Made by a program: the position numbers and the translations under genes. Positions 1 through 7,395 of a DNA stretch of 64,000 nt are shown here, piece after piece; position 1 is the stretch's first letter, and the number at the start of each line of letters is the position of its first letter. Source of the DNA: Gemmata massiliana (GTDB taxonomy: Bacteria > Planctomycetota > Planctomycetia > Gemmatales > Gemmataceae); NCBI RefSeq assembly GCF_901538265.1, contig NZ_LR593886.1, positions 6,345,738-6,409,737 on the forward strand, read 5' to 3'. The notes under the pieces are model-generated. The model did not search any database, had not been told where the DNA came from, and saw only the letters and a program-made list of their open reading frames with translations.

Positions 1-402
1 GACGGTCGGTTCGAGGTCTCTCAGACCGTTAAGGGCAAGTCCCAAGTGGTCACCTCGGACCGGTGGACCGGTGAGCGGATGATCGGCGATTCGCTGTTCG
101 CTTCCGAGGAGTGGTGTGAGAAACGGCTCGCCGGGTTCCCGCTCATGTGGATGACGGGGCGGTCCGGGTGGGCGGCCGAGTTCTTCGACTCCCGGTTCAC
201 GGTTCGTCAGCTCCCCGACTCGACGACTTTCGAGAGCGTGGATTGCCGGTTCCACGTCAGTGATCCGTTGCGCCGCGCGAGGTTCGAGACGCTCGAAATC
301 GCGAAGAAGTGGTGCGAGGTGCGGGCCGTGTGCCGGATCGACGGAAGCGGCGCCAAGACCACGCTCAATTACGTCGGCCCGCCCGACAGCCTCCAATCCT
401 GA
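1..402 (+). CDS. Phage hypothetical protein, 5' end outside window
   Basis: The frame is open from the first base and ends at a TGA, giving at least 133 residues. The start codon lies upstream of the window; the internal GTG at 46 is probably not the real start. The sequence is rich in Trp, Arg and Phe (for example WMTGRSGWAAEFF) and I do not recognise a family. It sits 40 bp upstream of the phage ATPase and points the same way, so it probably belongs to the early phage operon. No function is claimed. Confidence 0.55.
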   Translation, partial: DGRFEVSQTVKGKSQVVTSDRWTGERMIGDSLFASEEWCEKRLAGFPLMWMTGRSGWAAEFFDSRFTVRQLPDSTTFESVDCRFHVSDPLRRARFETLEIAKKWCEVRAVCRIDGSGAKTTLNYVGPPDSLQS

Positions 403-442
403 ATCGCTCCCCGCTCACACCACTGCACACAGAGGATGCGTT

Positions 443-1510
443 ATGTCCGTGTTCGAGGTCCGCAAAGCGAAGCGCCAGCGCCGCCCGTTGAAGATCGCGC
501 TCGAGGGGTTGAGCGGGTCCGGGAAGACGTTCACCGCACTGCGCCTGGCGTTCGCCCTGAAGCGCGCCGGGATCGGCTCCCGCATCGTCGTTGCCGACTC
601 GGAGAACGAGTCGGCCGGGCTGTACGACGGCGTGCAGATGGACGGCGAGAAGTGGGAGTACGAGGTGTGCCCGATCCCCGCGGATAAGCACACCCCCAAG
701 GGGTACACGGAGTGTTACGAGTTCCTGGTGAAAGCCGGGTTCGACATCATCATTTTCGACTCGCTCTCGCACGCCTGGCACGGGGCGATGGAGTCGGTTG
801 ACAAGTACGCCCAACAGAACAAGGGCGACAAGTTCGGGGGATGGGCGAAGGTCACCCCGGACCAGCGGAAAATGCTCACCGCGCTCACCGACCCGCGCGC
901 ACACATGATCGCGACCATGCGGGTGAAGAGTGAGTACGAGCGCATCGACGACAGCGGGAAAGCGCGGATCAAGAAGGTCGGAATGAAGACCGACCAGCGC
1001 GAGAACACCGAGTACGAGTTTGATTGCGTCGTGCGGCTCGAGCCCGAATCCCACACGGCCCACGTCGAGAAGGTGCGCGGTTGCACGGCGATGGACGGTG
1101 CAACCGGCGAGCACCCCGGCCCGGAGTTCTGGCAGCCCCTTATGACATGGTGGCTCTCGGCCGAGGCGGTTCCGCCCCCACCCCCGCCCGCGCCGGCGCA
1201 ACCGCCGGTCACTCCCCTCTCGACCGCACCGGCCGAGGACGCGGCCCGCAAAGCGTTCGCCGCGGCCAAGAACCTCGACCAGCTCCTCGCGGCGTGGAAC
1301 GGGCTCCCGAACCACATCCGGGAGAAGGTCGAGAAAGACAAGGACGCGCGCAAGGCCGTGCTGTCGGCGCCCGCGCCCGTGACCTCGAAAGTGGGCGCGG
1401 ACGGGGTGGAACGCGACGAACTCGGCGCCCGCATCTTCGCCAACGGTGCGCCCCCGGATGTGGACCAAACCGAGTTGTTCGAGAACTCGAGCGGTGGCCC
1501 GCCGCGCTGA
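443..1510 (+). CDS. Phage P-loop ATPase (AAA_24 / Sak4-like)
   Basis: 355 residues from the ATG at 443, which has an AGAGGA ribosome-binding site just upstream; longer in-frame starts overlap the previous gene. Walker A is GLSGSGKT at residues 22-29 and Walker B is DIIIFD at 101-106, followed by SLSHAW, the usual look of the phage AAA_24 domain. The C-terminal third is a Pro/Ala-rich linker and a charged helix. Proteins of this kind sit in phage replication or recombination modules and some are Sak4 single-strand annealing proteins. The neighbouring methyltransferase, initiator-like gene and VRR-NUC nuclease fit that setting. The exact role (annealase or another ATPase) cannot be decided by eye. 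Confidence 0.8.
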   Translation: MSVFEVRKAKRQRRPLKIALEGLSGSGKTFTALRLAFALKRAGIGSRIVVADSENESAGLYDGVQMDGEKWEYEVCPIPADKHTPKGYTECYEFLVKAGFDIIIFDSLSHAWHGAMESVDKYAQQNKGDKFGGWAKVTPDQRKMLTALTDPRAHMIATMRVKSEYERIDDSGKARIKKVGMKTDQRENTEYEFDCVVRLEPESHTAHVEKVRGCTAMDGATGEHPGPEFWQPLMTWWLSAEAVPPPPPPAPAQPPVTPLSTAPAEDAARKAFAAAKNLDQLLAAWNGLPNHIREKVEKDKDARKAVLSAPAPVTSKVGADGVERDELGARIFANGAPPDVDQTELFENSSGGPPR

Positions 1511-1559
1511 GCGCGGGCGCAGGCGGGCGCGAGTCAACACCAGGTGCGAAGGGGCGAAC

Positions 1560-2354
1560 GTGATCGAGTTACCGACAGAGCTTGAGCCGGTGCGCGTGTT
1601 CCAGGGCGATTCCCTGGTCGCGCTCCGGGCACTGCCGGACGGGTGCGCCGACGCGCTCATCACGGACCCGCCGTACTCCTCGGGCGGCATGGTCCGGGCG
1701 GACCGCGTGAACCACACGACCGACGCCAAATACACGCTCACCCAGCACGCGGGCAAGCGCCCGAACTTCGGCGGGGACAACATGGACCAGCGCGCGTGGC
1801 AGAGCTGGTGTTACGAGTGGTTGGTCGAGGCGAAGCGGATCGTGAAGCCGGGCGGGTACCTGGTCACGTTCACGGACTGGCGCCAGCTCCCGGCGCTGAC
1901 GGACGTGGTGCAGTGGGCCGGGTGGGTGTGGCGCGGGGTGAACGTGTGGGACAAGACCGAGGCCGCGAAGGGGCCGCACCTCGGCTACTTCGGGTACCAG
2001 TCCGAATTCGCGGTGTGGGCCACGAACGGACCGTGCGTGACGAAGCCGTCGCTCGCCGAGGGCGGTGAGGGGCGCATGCCCGGGTGCTTCCGCCAGGCCG
2101 TTTCGGTCGCGGACAAGCACCACCAGACCGGGAAGCCCACACCGGTGATGCGGTGGCTGGTCCGGTGCTGTCCCCCGGGCGGGCTCATCGTGGACCCGTT
2201 CGGCGGGTCCGGGACGACGGGCGTGGCCGCGGCCCACGAGGGGCGCCGGTGCCTGGTGATCGAGCGCGAGGGGCCATACGTCGAGATCGCGCGCCAGCGC
2301 GTGGGCCAGGTGCTCGGCCGTGACGCCGGCTCCCTGTTCGGGGAGGTGGCGTAA
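1560..2354 (+). CDS. Phage DNA methyltransferase (N6-adenine or N4-cytosine)
   Basis: 264 residues from a GTG at 1560 preceded by GGGG; an ATG further upstream would overlap the ATPase gene. The catalytic motif DPPY is at residues 36-39 and the AdoMet-binding motif DPFGGSGTTG lies near residue 210. Motif IV before motif I is the order of beta-class amino-methyltransferases (the D12/N6-N4 family). The middle region with WRQLPALTDVVQWAG probably holds target recognition. There is no restriction endonuclease beside it, so it looks like an orphan phage methylase protecting phage DNA or timing replication. Its stop overlaps the start of the next gene (TAATG). Confidence 0.88.
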   Translation: MIELPTELEPVRVFQGDSLVALRALPDGCADALITDPPYSSGGMVRADRVNHTTDAKYTLTQHAGKRPNFGGDNMDQRAWQSWCYEWLVEAKRIVKPGGYLVTFTDWRQLPALTDVVQWAGWVWRGVNVWDKTEAAKGPHLGYFGYQSEFAVWATNGPCVTKPSLAEGGEGRMPGCFRQAVSVADKHHQTGKPTPVMRWLVRCCPPGGLIVDPFGGSGTTGVAAAHEGRRCLVIEREGPYVEIARQRVGQVLGRDAGSLFGEVA

Positions 2355-3481
2355 TGTCCGCAACGTACCCCAAGCGCCCGAGCCACTTCGCGCACAAGTT
2401 CACGCGCCTGCTCCTCAAGGCGTGCGTGGCGAACGAACTCGGACCCCAGGCGACGCTCCTCTTGATCGCGATCGCGCACACCGAGGACGCGAAGGGGTAC
2501 CGCGGGCCGGTGACGTTCTGGAACCCGCAATTGTTCCCGCTGATCGGCGTGAACTCGGAAGCGACCTTTAAGCGGATTCGGAGCAAGTGCAAAGAGGCCG
2601 GGTGGCTCGTTCACCACGACGGCGCCCACGGGAAGATCCCCGTGTATTGGGTGACGATTCCGGGCGCCTACGGCGGTTGGGACGACGGCCCGACTGATGA
2701 AACCCAGGACGATTTCATCGCTACAACCGGAAAGAATGCGCCCACTGGTGGCCCTAATGTGAGCTTAATTCGATCTCAATGTGAGCTTAATTCGAGCCTA
2801 ACTCGGGCTCAATCTGAGCCTAACGTGGGCTTAACTTGGCCTACTTTCTTCCCTTCCCCTAACCCTTCCCCTGACCCTGGCCCAAGACAGACAGACCCCC
2901 AAACCCCCGTCGCGTCGGCCCCGGACCCCGAGCCGGAACCATACGACCCACTCCGAGCCGAGCAAGCCGCCCGGAAGCTGTTCGAGCAGCGTTGGGCAAC
3001 GGCCGGGCTGCGCAAGTTCTCGCGCCTGAGCCCGTCGCACCAAACCCGCCTCGTGGGGCTCCTGCTCGATCCGTGGTGGGCCGAGCACTACCCCGCGGCC
3101 CTGGAACGCGCCGGACGCATTCCGTGGCTCCGTGACGGTGCGGGGCGCCAGCGCGGGGCATACGACGTGAGCGAGTTCCTCCGGGATGCGGACGAGGTGC
3201 GGAAGATCCTCGACGGGGTGTATGACCCTCGCGCCCCGACCGCGCCCCCGACGAGCACCGGGCCGCCCGCCCCGGCCCCGATCGTGAAGCCCCTGAAGGA
3301 AACCGCCCTCGACCGCGTGAAGCGCATCGCCGAAGCGAACGGCGTGAAAGTGCTCGACACCAAACCACCGGAGCCCGCACCGTGTCCAGCCCCGACCCCA
3401 TCACCGCCCCCGAATGGTACCTCCAATGGGTCGCCGACTACTCCGCCACGTTCGGCGTCTCCGAGCACCTCTGCGGCGTGA
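2354..3481 (+). CDS. Replication-initiator-like winged-helix protein
   Basis: 375 residues, start coupled to the methylase stop in TAATG. Residues about 1-105 resemble the winged-helix DNA-binding region of phage replication initiators (helical segment, then EATFKRIRSKCKEAGWLVHH as the recognition region). Residues about 110-190 are low-complexity and are encoded by the phased 11-bp DNA repeats and a pyrimidine tract. A second globular part follows (FEQRWATAGLRKFSRL) and the C-terminus is Pro-rich. A DNA-binding N-terminus with an iteron array inside its own gene recalls lambda O. The next gene overlaps its end by 100 bp. The initiator role is inferred from architecture and position, not from a recognised family. 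Confidence 0.6.
   Translation: MSATYPKRPSHFAHKFTRLLLKACVANELGPQATLLLIAIAHTEDAKGYRGPVTFWNPQLFPLIGVNSEATFKRIRSKCKEAGWLVHHDGAHGKIPVYWVTIPGAYGGWDDGPTDETQDDFIATTGKNAPTGGPNVSLIRSQCELNSSLTRAQSEPNVGLTWPTFFPSPNPSPDPGPRQTDPQTPVASAPDPEPEPYDPLRAEQAARKLFEQRWATAGLRKFSRLSPSHQTRLVGLLLDPWWAEHYPAALERAGRIPWLRDGAGRQRGAYDVSEFLRDADEVRKILDGVYDPRAPTAPPTSTGPPAPAPIVKPLKETALDRVKRIAEANGVKVLDTKPPEPAPCPAPTPSPPPNGTSNGSPTTPPRSASPSTSAA
2756..2842. repeat. Seven phased 11-bp tandem repeats (candidate replication origin)
   Basis: Units begin at 2756, 2767, 2778, 2789, 2800, 2811, 2822 and a decayed one at 2833. Examples are AATGTGAGCTT, AATTCGATCTC and AACTCGGGCTC; the consensus is near AAYKYGRGCYY. The spacing is exactly 11 bp, close to one helical turn. 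Because 11 is not a multiple of three, the reading frame cycles every three units, so the DNA rather than the protein appears to be conserved. The array is less GC-rich than its surroundings and is followed by a pyrimidine-rich tract at 2840-2885 with CCCTTCCCCT repeats. This is what initiator iterons next to an unwinding region look like. Confidence 0.65.
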
Positions 3482-4041
3482 TGGTCCGCGCCTGGTGGCG
3501 CGCGTTCGCGGCCAACGGGTTCATCGAATCGGACTTTACGGGCGCGTTCGCGAGCATCCTCGGGAGCGGTGTGGCCCCGGAGTGGGACCGGGAGCACTGG
3601 CCCCTGGTGATTCGCCACGTGCGGACCGCACACGAGGCCCGTTGTCGGCGGGCGGGCAAGCCGACAACCGCGGACGGGGCCAAGTGCTCGAAGTGCGGCG
3701 GGGGCGGGGGGGGGCTAGTTCCGTGGCCCGCGGACGTGCGGGGCGGAACCTGGCGCCCACCGTACCGGACCGGAGACGTGGCGTGTACCGAGTGCGTCCC
3801 CGGCGCCAAGAGCTTCGACAAGCTCGAAGCGAAGGCCAACGAAGGTGAGATCCGCTCGGCCCCGGGCACCCTGTGCGATTACGAGATCAAGGTCGATGGG
3901 GCGTGGGCCGAGCACCTGGCCGAGCGCCAGTACGCCGAGCGGATGGTGCTCCTCGCGTCCCGCGAAACGGAGTGCCTGCCCGCGCACAAGATCGTGAAGC
4001 GCCTGGCCGCCGGGTTCACCCCGCCGAGCCGACCCCGCTGA
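3382..4041 (+). CDS. Phage zinc-ribbon protein, hypothetical
   Basis: 219 residues from a GTG at 3382, overlapping the initiator-like gene by 100 bp in another frame. Residues about 1-90 are helical and Trp-rich. A CSKC...CTEC pair around residues 98-136, with a glycine run after the first pair, suggests a zinc ribbon like those in primases and loader proteins. Its place directly after the initiator-like gene would suit a helicase loader or replication accessory protein, but I see no P-loop and do not recognise a family. Confidence 0.65.
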   Translation: MSSPDPITAPEWYLQWVADYSATFGVSEHLCGVMVRAWWRAFAANGFIESDFTGAFASILGSGVAPEWDREHWPLVIRHVRTAHEARCRRAGKPTTADGAKCSKCGGGGGGLVPWPADVRGGTWRPPYRTGDVACTECVPGAKSFDKLEAKANEGEIRSAPGTLCDYEIKVDGAWAEHLAERQYAERMVLLASRETECLPAHKIVKRLAAGFTPPSRPR

Positions 4042-4062
4042 ACCAACCCGGAGATTGCACCC

Positions 4063-4392
4063 ATGCACGATACCCGACCCAACTTCGACGGCGTGACGTT
4101 CGACCGCAAGTTCGACCTCGACCGCCTCGGCGAGCAGTTGCGCCGCGTGCTCCTGCTGATGCAGGACGGCAAGTGGCACACAATCCCGGAAATCTGCGCC
4201 GCGACCGGAGATATGTCGCAATCCGTGAGCGCCCGAATCCGCGACCTGCGGAAAGAGGCGTTCGGTGGGTTCACCGTGGACCGCCAGCGCCGTGGTGACG
4301 GGCGCCGCGGGCTCTGGGAATACCGCCTCGTGCCCGAGTCCGAGATCGTGACTGTGACCGTTACCGCCCCTGTTACCGACCTGGAGGTTTGA
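4063..4392 (+). CDS. Small winged-helix DNA-binding protein
   Basis: 109 residues with ATG at 4063. The segment LLMQDGKWHTIPEICAATG followed by SQSVSARIRDLRKEAFGG reads as a helix-turn-helix and recognition helix, and the following basic stretch DRQRRGDGRRGLWEYRL as the wing. This layout occurs in small phage wHTH proteins that control early genes or act in replication. The C-terminus is Val/Thr-rich. It lies 21 bp after the zinc-ribbon gene and 3 bp before the next, so it is in the early operon. Confidence 0.65.
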   Translation: MHDTRPNFDGVTFDRKFDLDRLGEQLRRVLLLMQDGKWHTIPEICAATGDMSQSVSARIRDLRKEAFGGFTVDRQRRGDGRRGLWEYRLVPESEIVTVTVTAPVTDLEV

Positions 4393-4395
4393 CCC

Positions 4396-4641
4396 GTGCT
4401 CAATCCGATCTATCTGGCCCTCGCGCTGTTCGCGGGCGAGCTGGTGGCCCTGGCGATCGTGGTGGCGCTGTGCCGGCGCACCCGTCGCTACATGCTCGAG
4501 ACGCGCGGGAACGCGGCATACGTCCGCATCTGGCGCCACGAAGCAAACAACCGGGCGAAGGCGCACGACGAGCGCCCCGCGACGATCCCGTTCACCCGCC
4601 CGAAACCGCTCCGCATTGCCGACCGAGGCGACGGCGCGTGA
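4396..4641 (+). CDS. Small single-pass membrane protein
   Basis: 81 residues from a GTG at 4396 preceded by the GGAGG of CCTGGAGGTTTGACCC. One membrane segment spans residues about 4-27 (LALALFAGELVALAIVVALC), followed by a basic cytoplasmic tail. No family is recognised. It sits inside the early operon, so it may be a membrane-acting early phage protein, for example in host takeover or superinfection exclusion, but nothing proves this. Confidence 0.5.
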   Translation: MLNPIYLALALFAGELVALAIVVALCRRTRRYMLETRGNAAYVRIWRHEANNRAKAHDERPATIPFTRPKPLRIADRGDGA

Positions 4642-4689
4642 TGCCCCCTGTGTCCAGTTCCCAACCCCGACCGTGAAGGAGTTCCACCA

Positions 4690-5031
4690 ATGCCGAATGC
4701 GCTCATCAGCACCCAGACCCTCAACGCCCTGGCGGACGGGTACGCGGGCAAGGCTATTGAGAAGTGCCTCGAGGCGATCAACCGCGACCTGATCGACCGC
4801 GGGCACGACGGCCAGGTTCGCAAGCTGGTTCTGACGTACACGTTCACGCCGGACGCGCAGGGCCGGCTCAAGATCGCGATGAAGGCCAAGCACACGGCCC
4901 CGGACCTGGTGCCCCCGGAGACGATGGCCAAGTACGACCAGCGGGCCGGTGGGTACGTGTTCAACACGGAATGCGCCGGGAACCCGAACCAGATGACGCT
5001 CGACGATCTGGAAGAGGCGAGCGACGAGTGA
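4690..5031 (+). CDS. Phage hypothetical protein upstream of DUF2303
   Basis: 113 residues with ATG at 4690 and an AAGGAG ribosome-binding site at about 4676. The sequence is mixed alpha/beta (RKLVLTYTFTPDAQGRLKIAMKAK reads as a beta hairpin) with an acidic tail DDLEEASDE. It is placed directly before the DUF2303 gene. I do not know its function. The acidic C-terminus resembles that of single-strand-DNA-binding proteins, but the rest does not show an OB fold clearly enough to call one. Confidence 0.6.
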   Translation: MPNALISTQTLNALADGYAGKAIEKCLEAINRDLIDRGHDGQVRKLVLTYTFTPDAQGRLKIAMKAKHTAPDLVPPETMAKYDQRAGGYVFNTECAGNPNQMTLDDLEEASDE

Positions 5032-5040
5032 CAACCCCGT

Positions 5041-5065
5041 GTCACCGGGGGCATTCTCCGGTGAC
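5041..5065 (+). terminator. Hairpin, possible intergenic terminator
   Basis: Perfect 8-bp stem GTCACCGG (5041-5048) with CCGGTGAC (5058-5065), followed by a pyrimidine-rich run. It separates the gene ending at 5031 from the DUF2303 gene. The T-run is weak, so it may be an attenuator or processing site. Confidence 0.4.
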
Positions 5066-5104
5066 TCTCTCAGCCCCTAACCTTGTTTCCTTCAACCCTA
5101 TTGG

Positions 5105-5896
5105 ATGCCTGCAATGGAAGCGAAAGCCCTTGAATTCCTGAAGACGACGATCGAAGCCGCGACCCCGGGCGAGCGCATCGTGACCACGGACCGTGAACCG
5201 CGGCACGTGTACTACGTGCTCCAACCGGACGGCAAGCTCGAGCGGGTCGAATCGACCGGGGCGCCCGACGCGCACCAGGCCGCGGACCTCGACACGCTCG
5301 TGCGGGCCGCGCTCGAGACCCACGACAAGGACCGCCGGGCGCCGGTGATCTGGTACGGGCGTACCCAGGTGGTCGCGGTGATGCAGCCGGGCGAAGTGGC
5401 GTCCGACGTGTGCCGGGTGGCGCTCACCCCGTCCCCGCAGCTCGCGCGCCTGGCCGATTGGGACCGGGCGGGCAAGGCGAGCCCGAGCCAGGCCGAGTTA
5501 GTGGTCCTGCTCCGGACCCTGTTCACCGGGTGCGTCCCGGACGACTTCCTGCCCGCGGTCCGGGGCGTCAAGTCCACGAAGAAGATGGACGCGGATTCCC
5601 AGATCAGCCACGGGCGCGTGTCGCTCGGCAAGTCGATGATCGCGGAAATGTCCGGGGTGGCCGCGATCCCGGAGCGCGTCTCGTTCATGGTCCCTGTGTT
5701 CGCCCAGGCCGCGGTCGAGATCCACGCAACGATCCGGGTGGAGGTCGAGCCCGACGCGCAGAACGAGCGGTTCAACTTGTACGTGATTCCCGGTGACATC
5801 GAGCATGCGTTCGCGCACGCCGAGGAGGTGATCGCCGAGCGCCTAACGCGGCTCCTCGGCGAAAGCCCGATCCCGGTCTATCGCGGCACGCCCTGA
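5105..5896 (+). CDS. DUF2303 (YfdQ-like) phage protein
   Basis: 263 residues from ATG 5105 (an alternative ATG lies at 5114). The layout matches the DUF2303/YfdQ family of phage early proteins: an N-terminal helix, a segment with VYYVLQPDGKLERVES, APVIWYGRTQVVAVM, and a C-terminal half with FMVPVFAQAAVEIHATIRVEVEP. Members of this family occur beside recombination and replication genes. Their molecular role is not established to my knowledge. It is followed by the structured intergenic region at 5912-6041. Confidence 0.7.
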   Translation: MPAMEAKALEFLKTTIEAATPGERIVTTDREPRHVYYVLQPDGKLERVESTGAPDAHQAADLDTLVRAALETHDKDRRAPVIWYGRTQVVAVMQPGEVASDVCRVALTPSPQLARLADWDRAGKASPSQAELVVLLRTLFTGCVPDDFLPAVRGVKSTKKMDADSQISHGRVSLGKSMIAEMSGVAAIPERVSFMVPVFAQAAVEIHATIRVEVEPDAQNERFNLYVIPGDIEHAFAHAEEVIAERLTRLLGESPIPVYRGTP

Positions 5897-5911
5897 GTGA
5901 CCTCCTGAGAC

Positions 5912-6041
5912 AACCCGGGCGGTGGATGCGGTGAGGGGAACCGGTGCGATCAGCGACGCGCCGGGGCACGGGCGGGGTGGCAACCCGCCGCAAGATCGGG
6001 CCAGCACGCGGCCCGTGCTCCCCTCACCGGCTGCCCGGGTT
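5912..6041 (+). ncRNA. Candidate structured RNA in intergenic region
   Basis: The 170-bp gap between DUF2303 and the nuclease is almost filled by one closed structure. AACCCGGGC (5912-5920) pairs with GCCCGGGTT (6033-6041), and GGTGAGGGGA (5930-5939) pairs with TCCCCTCACC (6019-6028). Inside are local hairpins: GGCGGG/CCCGCC around 5971-5988 and GCACG/CGTGC around 6004-6018. The outer strand ends in TTTTCC. It could be a small phage RNA, a leader of the nuclease mRNA or an elaborate terminator. Only the pairings are observed; the rest is inference. Confidence 0.45.
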
Positions 6042-6066
6042 TTCCATGCGCGGAAGGCGGTGCGTG

Positions 6067-6420
6067 ATGGGGATGAAGATACCGCGCAACGTGGCCGACG
6101 ACTGTCTCCGGCTCGCGGGCATTGACCCGCTCGAGGGTGCGAGTGAGTCGGAGTTCCAGGCGCAGTTGGTTCGCGAGGCGAAGCGGCTCGGGTGGGAGTG
6201 CTACCACACGCACGACTCGCGCCGGAGCGAGGCCGGGTTCCCGGACCTGGTGTTGATCCGTGGACCGGTGCTCATCGTGGCCGAGCTGAAGGTGAAGCGC
6301 AACAAGCCGACCGCGGCACAGGTGAAGTGGCTCGAGCTGTTCGCGGGCGCGGGCGCGCGGGCGTTTCACTGGCGCCCGGAAAATTGGGCCGAGATCGTCG
6401 AGCAGTTGAGGGCCGCATGA
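6067..6420 (+). CDS. VRR-NUC domain nuclease
   Basis: 117 residues from ATG 6067, with GGAAGG upstream; earlier starts at 6046 and 5944 run into the structured gap. The motif series is that of the VRR-NUC (PD-(D/E)xK) fold: SESEFQAQLVREAKRLGW, the conserved YHTHDSRRS, AGFPDLVLIR with the metal-binding Asp, then VAELKVK carrying the ExK. Phage proteins of this type are standalone, Holliday-junction-resolving or DNA-repair-like nucleases. It ends in an ATGA overlap with the next gene. Confidence 0.85.
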   Translation: MGMKIPRNVADDCLRLAGIDPLEGASESEFQAQLVREAKRLGWECYHTHDSRRSEAGFPDLVLIRGPVLIVAELKVKRNKPTAAQVKWLELFAGAGARAFHWRPENWAEIVEQLRAA

Positions 6421-6947
6421 ACGAACGCAAGGCACTGCTCGACGCGATCGCGATCCACGCGGCCGAGGATACCCCGCGCCTGGTGTACGCGGACTGGCTC
6501 GAGGAGCACGGGGAGGGCGATCTCGATAGGGCGACGGTCGAGTTCATTCGAGCGTCCTGTTTCCGTCGCAACCACAAGAGCGGGTACATGCCACGGAAGG
6601 CGTACCGGTGGCTTCACGAGAACTGGCAGCGGCTCATCCCGCTTACGCTCGGGTTACACGTGCGCCGGTGGTTCTTCCGCGATCGGATCGCGCAGGAAGT
6701 CACGACGGAGGTTCTGTGGTACCGGTCCGGGCGCACGCTCAATGTGGGGCTCTGGATGCCGGTCAAGTCGTGGGGCGGGGTATTCGGGTGGCACTGGCTC
6801 GATGTCGAGTTCAACCGCGGTTTCGCGCAGTGGTACGAGTTCCGCGACGTGGACGTGTTCGACCAGGTGCGCGACAAACTCAAGGCAGATCAGCCGTTCG
6901 CACGTGCGAAGCGGATTCCGGTTCGAGATGGTTACCGAGGGTGGTGA
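6417..6947 (+). CDS. TIGR02996 repeat-companion domain protein
   Basis: 176 residues, ATG at 6417 overlapping the nuclease stop (ATGA). The N-terminal 45 residues (LLDAIAIHAAEDTPRLVYAD then WLEEHGEGDLDRATVEFIR) are the TIGR02996 domain, greatly expanded in Gemmata-type planctomycetes and often attached to LRR or hypothetical proteins. The rest is Trp/Arg-rich and not recognised. Its tight coupling to a phage nuclease shows that a host-family domain is built into the phage early operon. Function unknown. Confidence 0.75.
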   Translation: MNERKALLDAIAIHAAEDTPRLVYADWLEEHGEGDLDRATVEFIRASCFRRNHKSGYMPRKAYRWLHENWQRLIPLTLGLHVRRWFFRDRIAQEVTTEVLWYRSGRTLNVGLWMPVKSWGGVFGWHWLDVEFNRGFAQWYEFRDVDVFDQVRDKLKADQPFARAKRIPVRDGYRGW

Positions 6948-7020
6948 GCATGGGTACGGATCGGGTGGGATTAGTGGCAATTAGCCAACGTGGAGAATTG
7001 GGAGTGCGAAGCGAAAGAAC

Positions 7021-7110
7021 TGGGTGAAGCGGCGGAGGTACAGCAAGGCGTTGCACAGGAGGCGGAACGCGGTTGAGCGGTTGTGAAGCAAGGCCAAGCA
7101 GTAGCAACGG
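7021..7110 (+). pseudogene. Possible IS5-type transposase remnant
   Basis: The 448 bp between 6948 and 7395 hold no intact gene. From 7021 the frame reads WVKRRRYSKALHRRRNAVERL, stop, SKAKQ, stop, QRM. This resembles the C-terminal RY-KALYRRRN-VERFF-KLKQ-RR block of IS5-family DDE transposases, with two in-frame stops. The rest of the gap shows nothing clear apart from an AT-richer tract near 7220-7290 that may hold the tyrosinase promoter. The match is short, so this is tentative. Confidence 0.4.
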
Positions 7111-7395
7111 ATGCACAAGTACCTCTATCACCGAAAAACTGGTCTGCGTTCTGACCTGAGCGACCGAGAGTGTACAACGCGCACCGCAGTCGGGGTCTCT
7201 ATGTGAGCGGGGGCAACTGAATTGCTAACAGAAATATGTTAGCGATTAATGACAATTAAAGTGGCAGACTGTAACATTATCTACCTCTCGCCTTCGTGCT
7301 TGATGCGACGGATTCGCTCGACTAAACTTACGTCTCTTCCTCCTCCCCCCGTTCGGCGCGCTTGCTCGCGGACCGACCGGAATTGAGGTCTTTGC

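Noticed and set aside
2756..2842. CRISPR array
   Set aside because: Units are 11 bp, contiguous and degenerate, with no spacers; an iteron array fits better.
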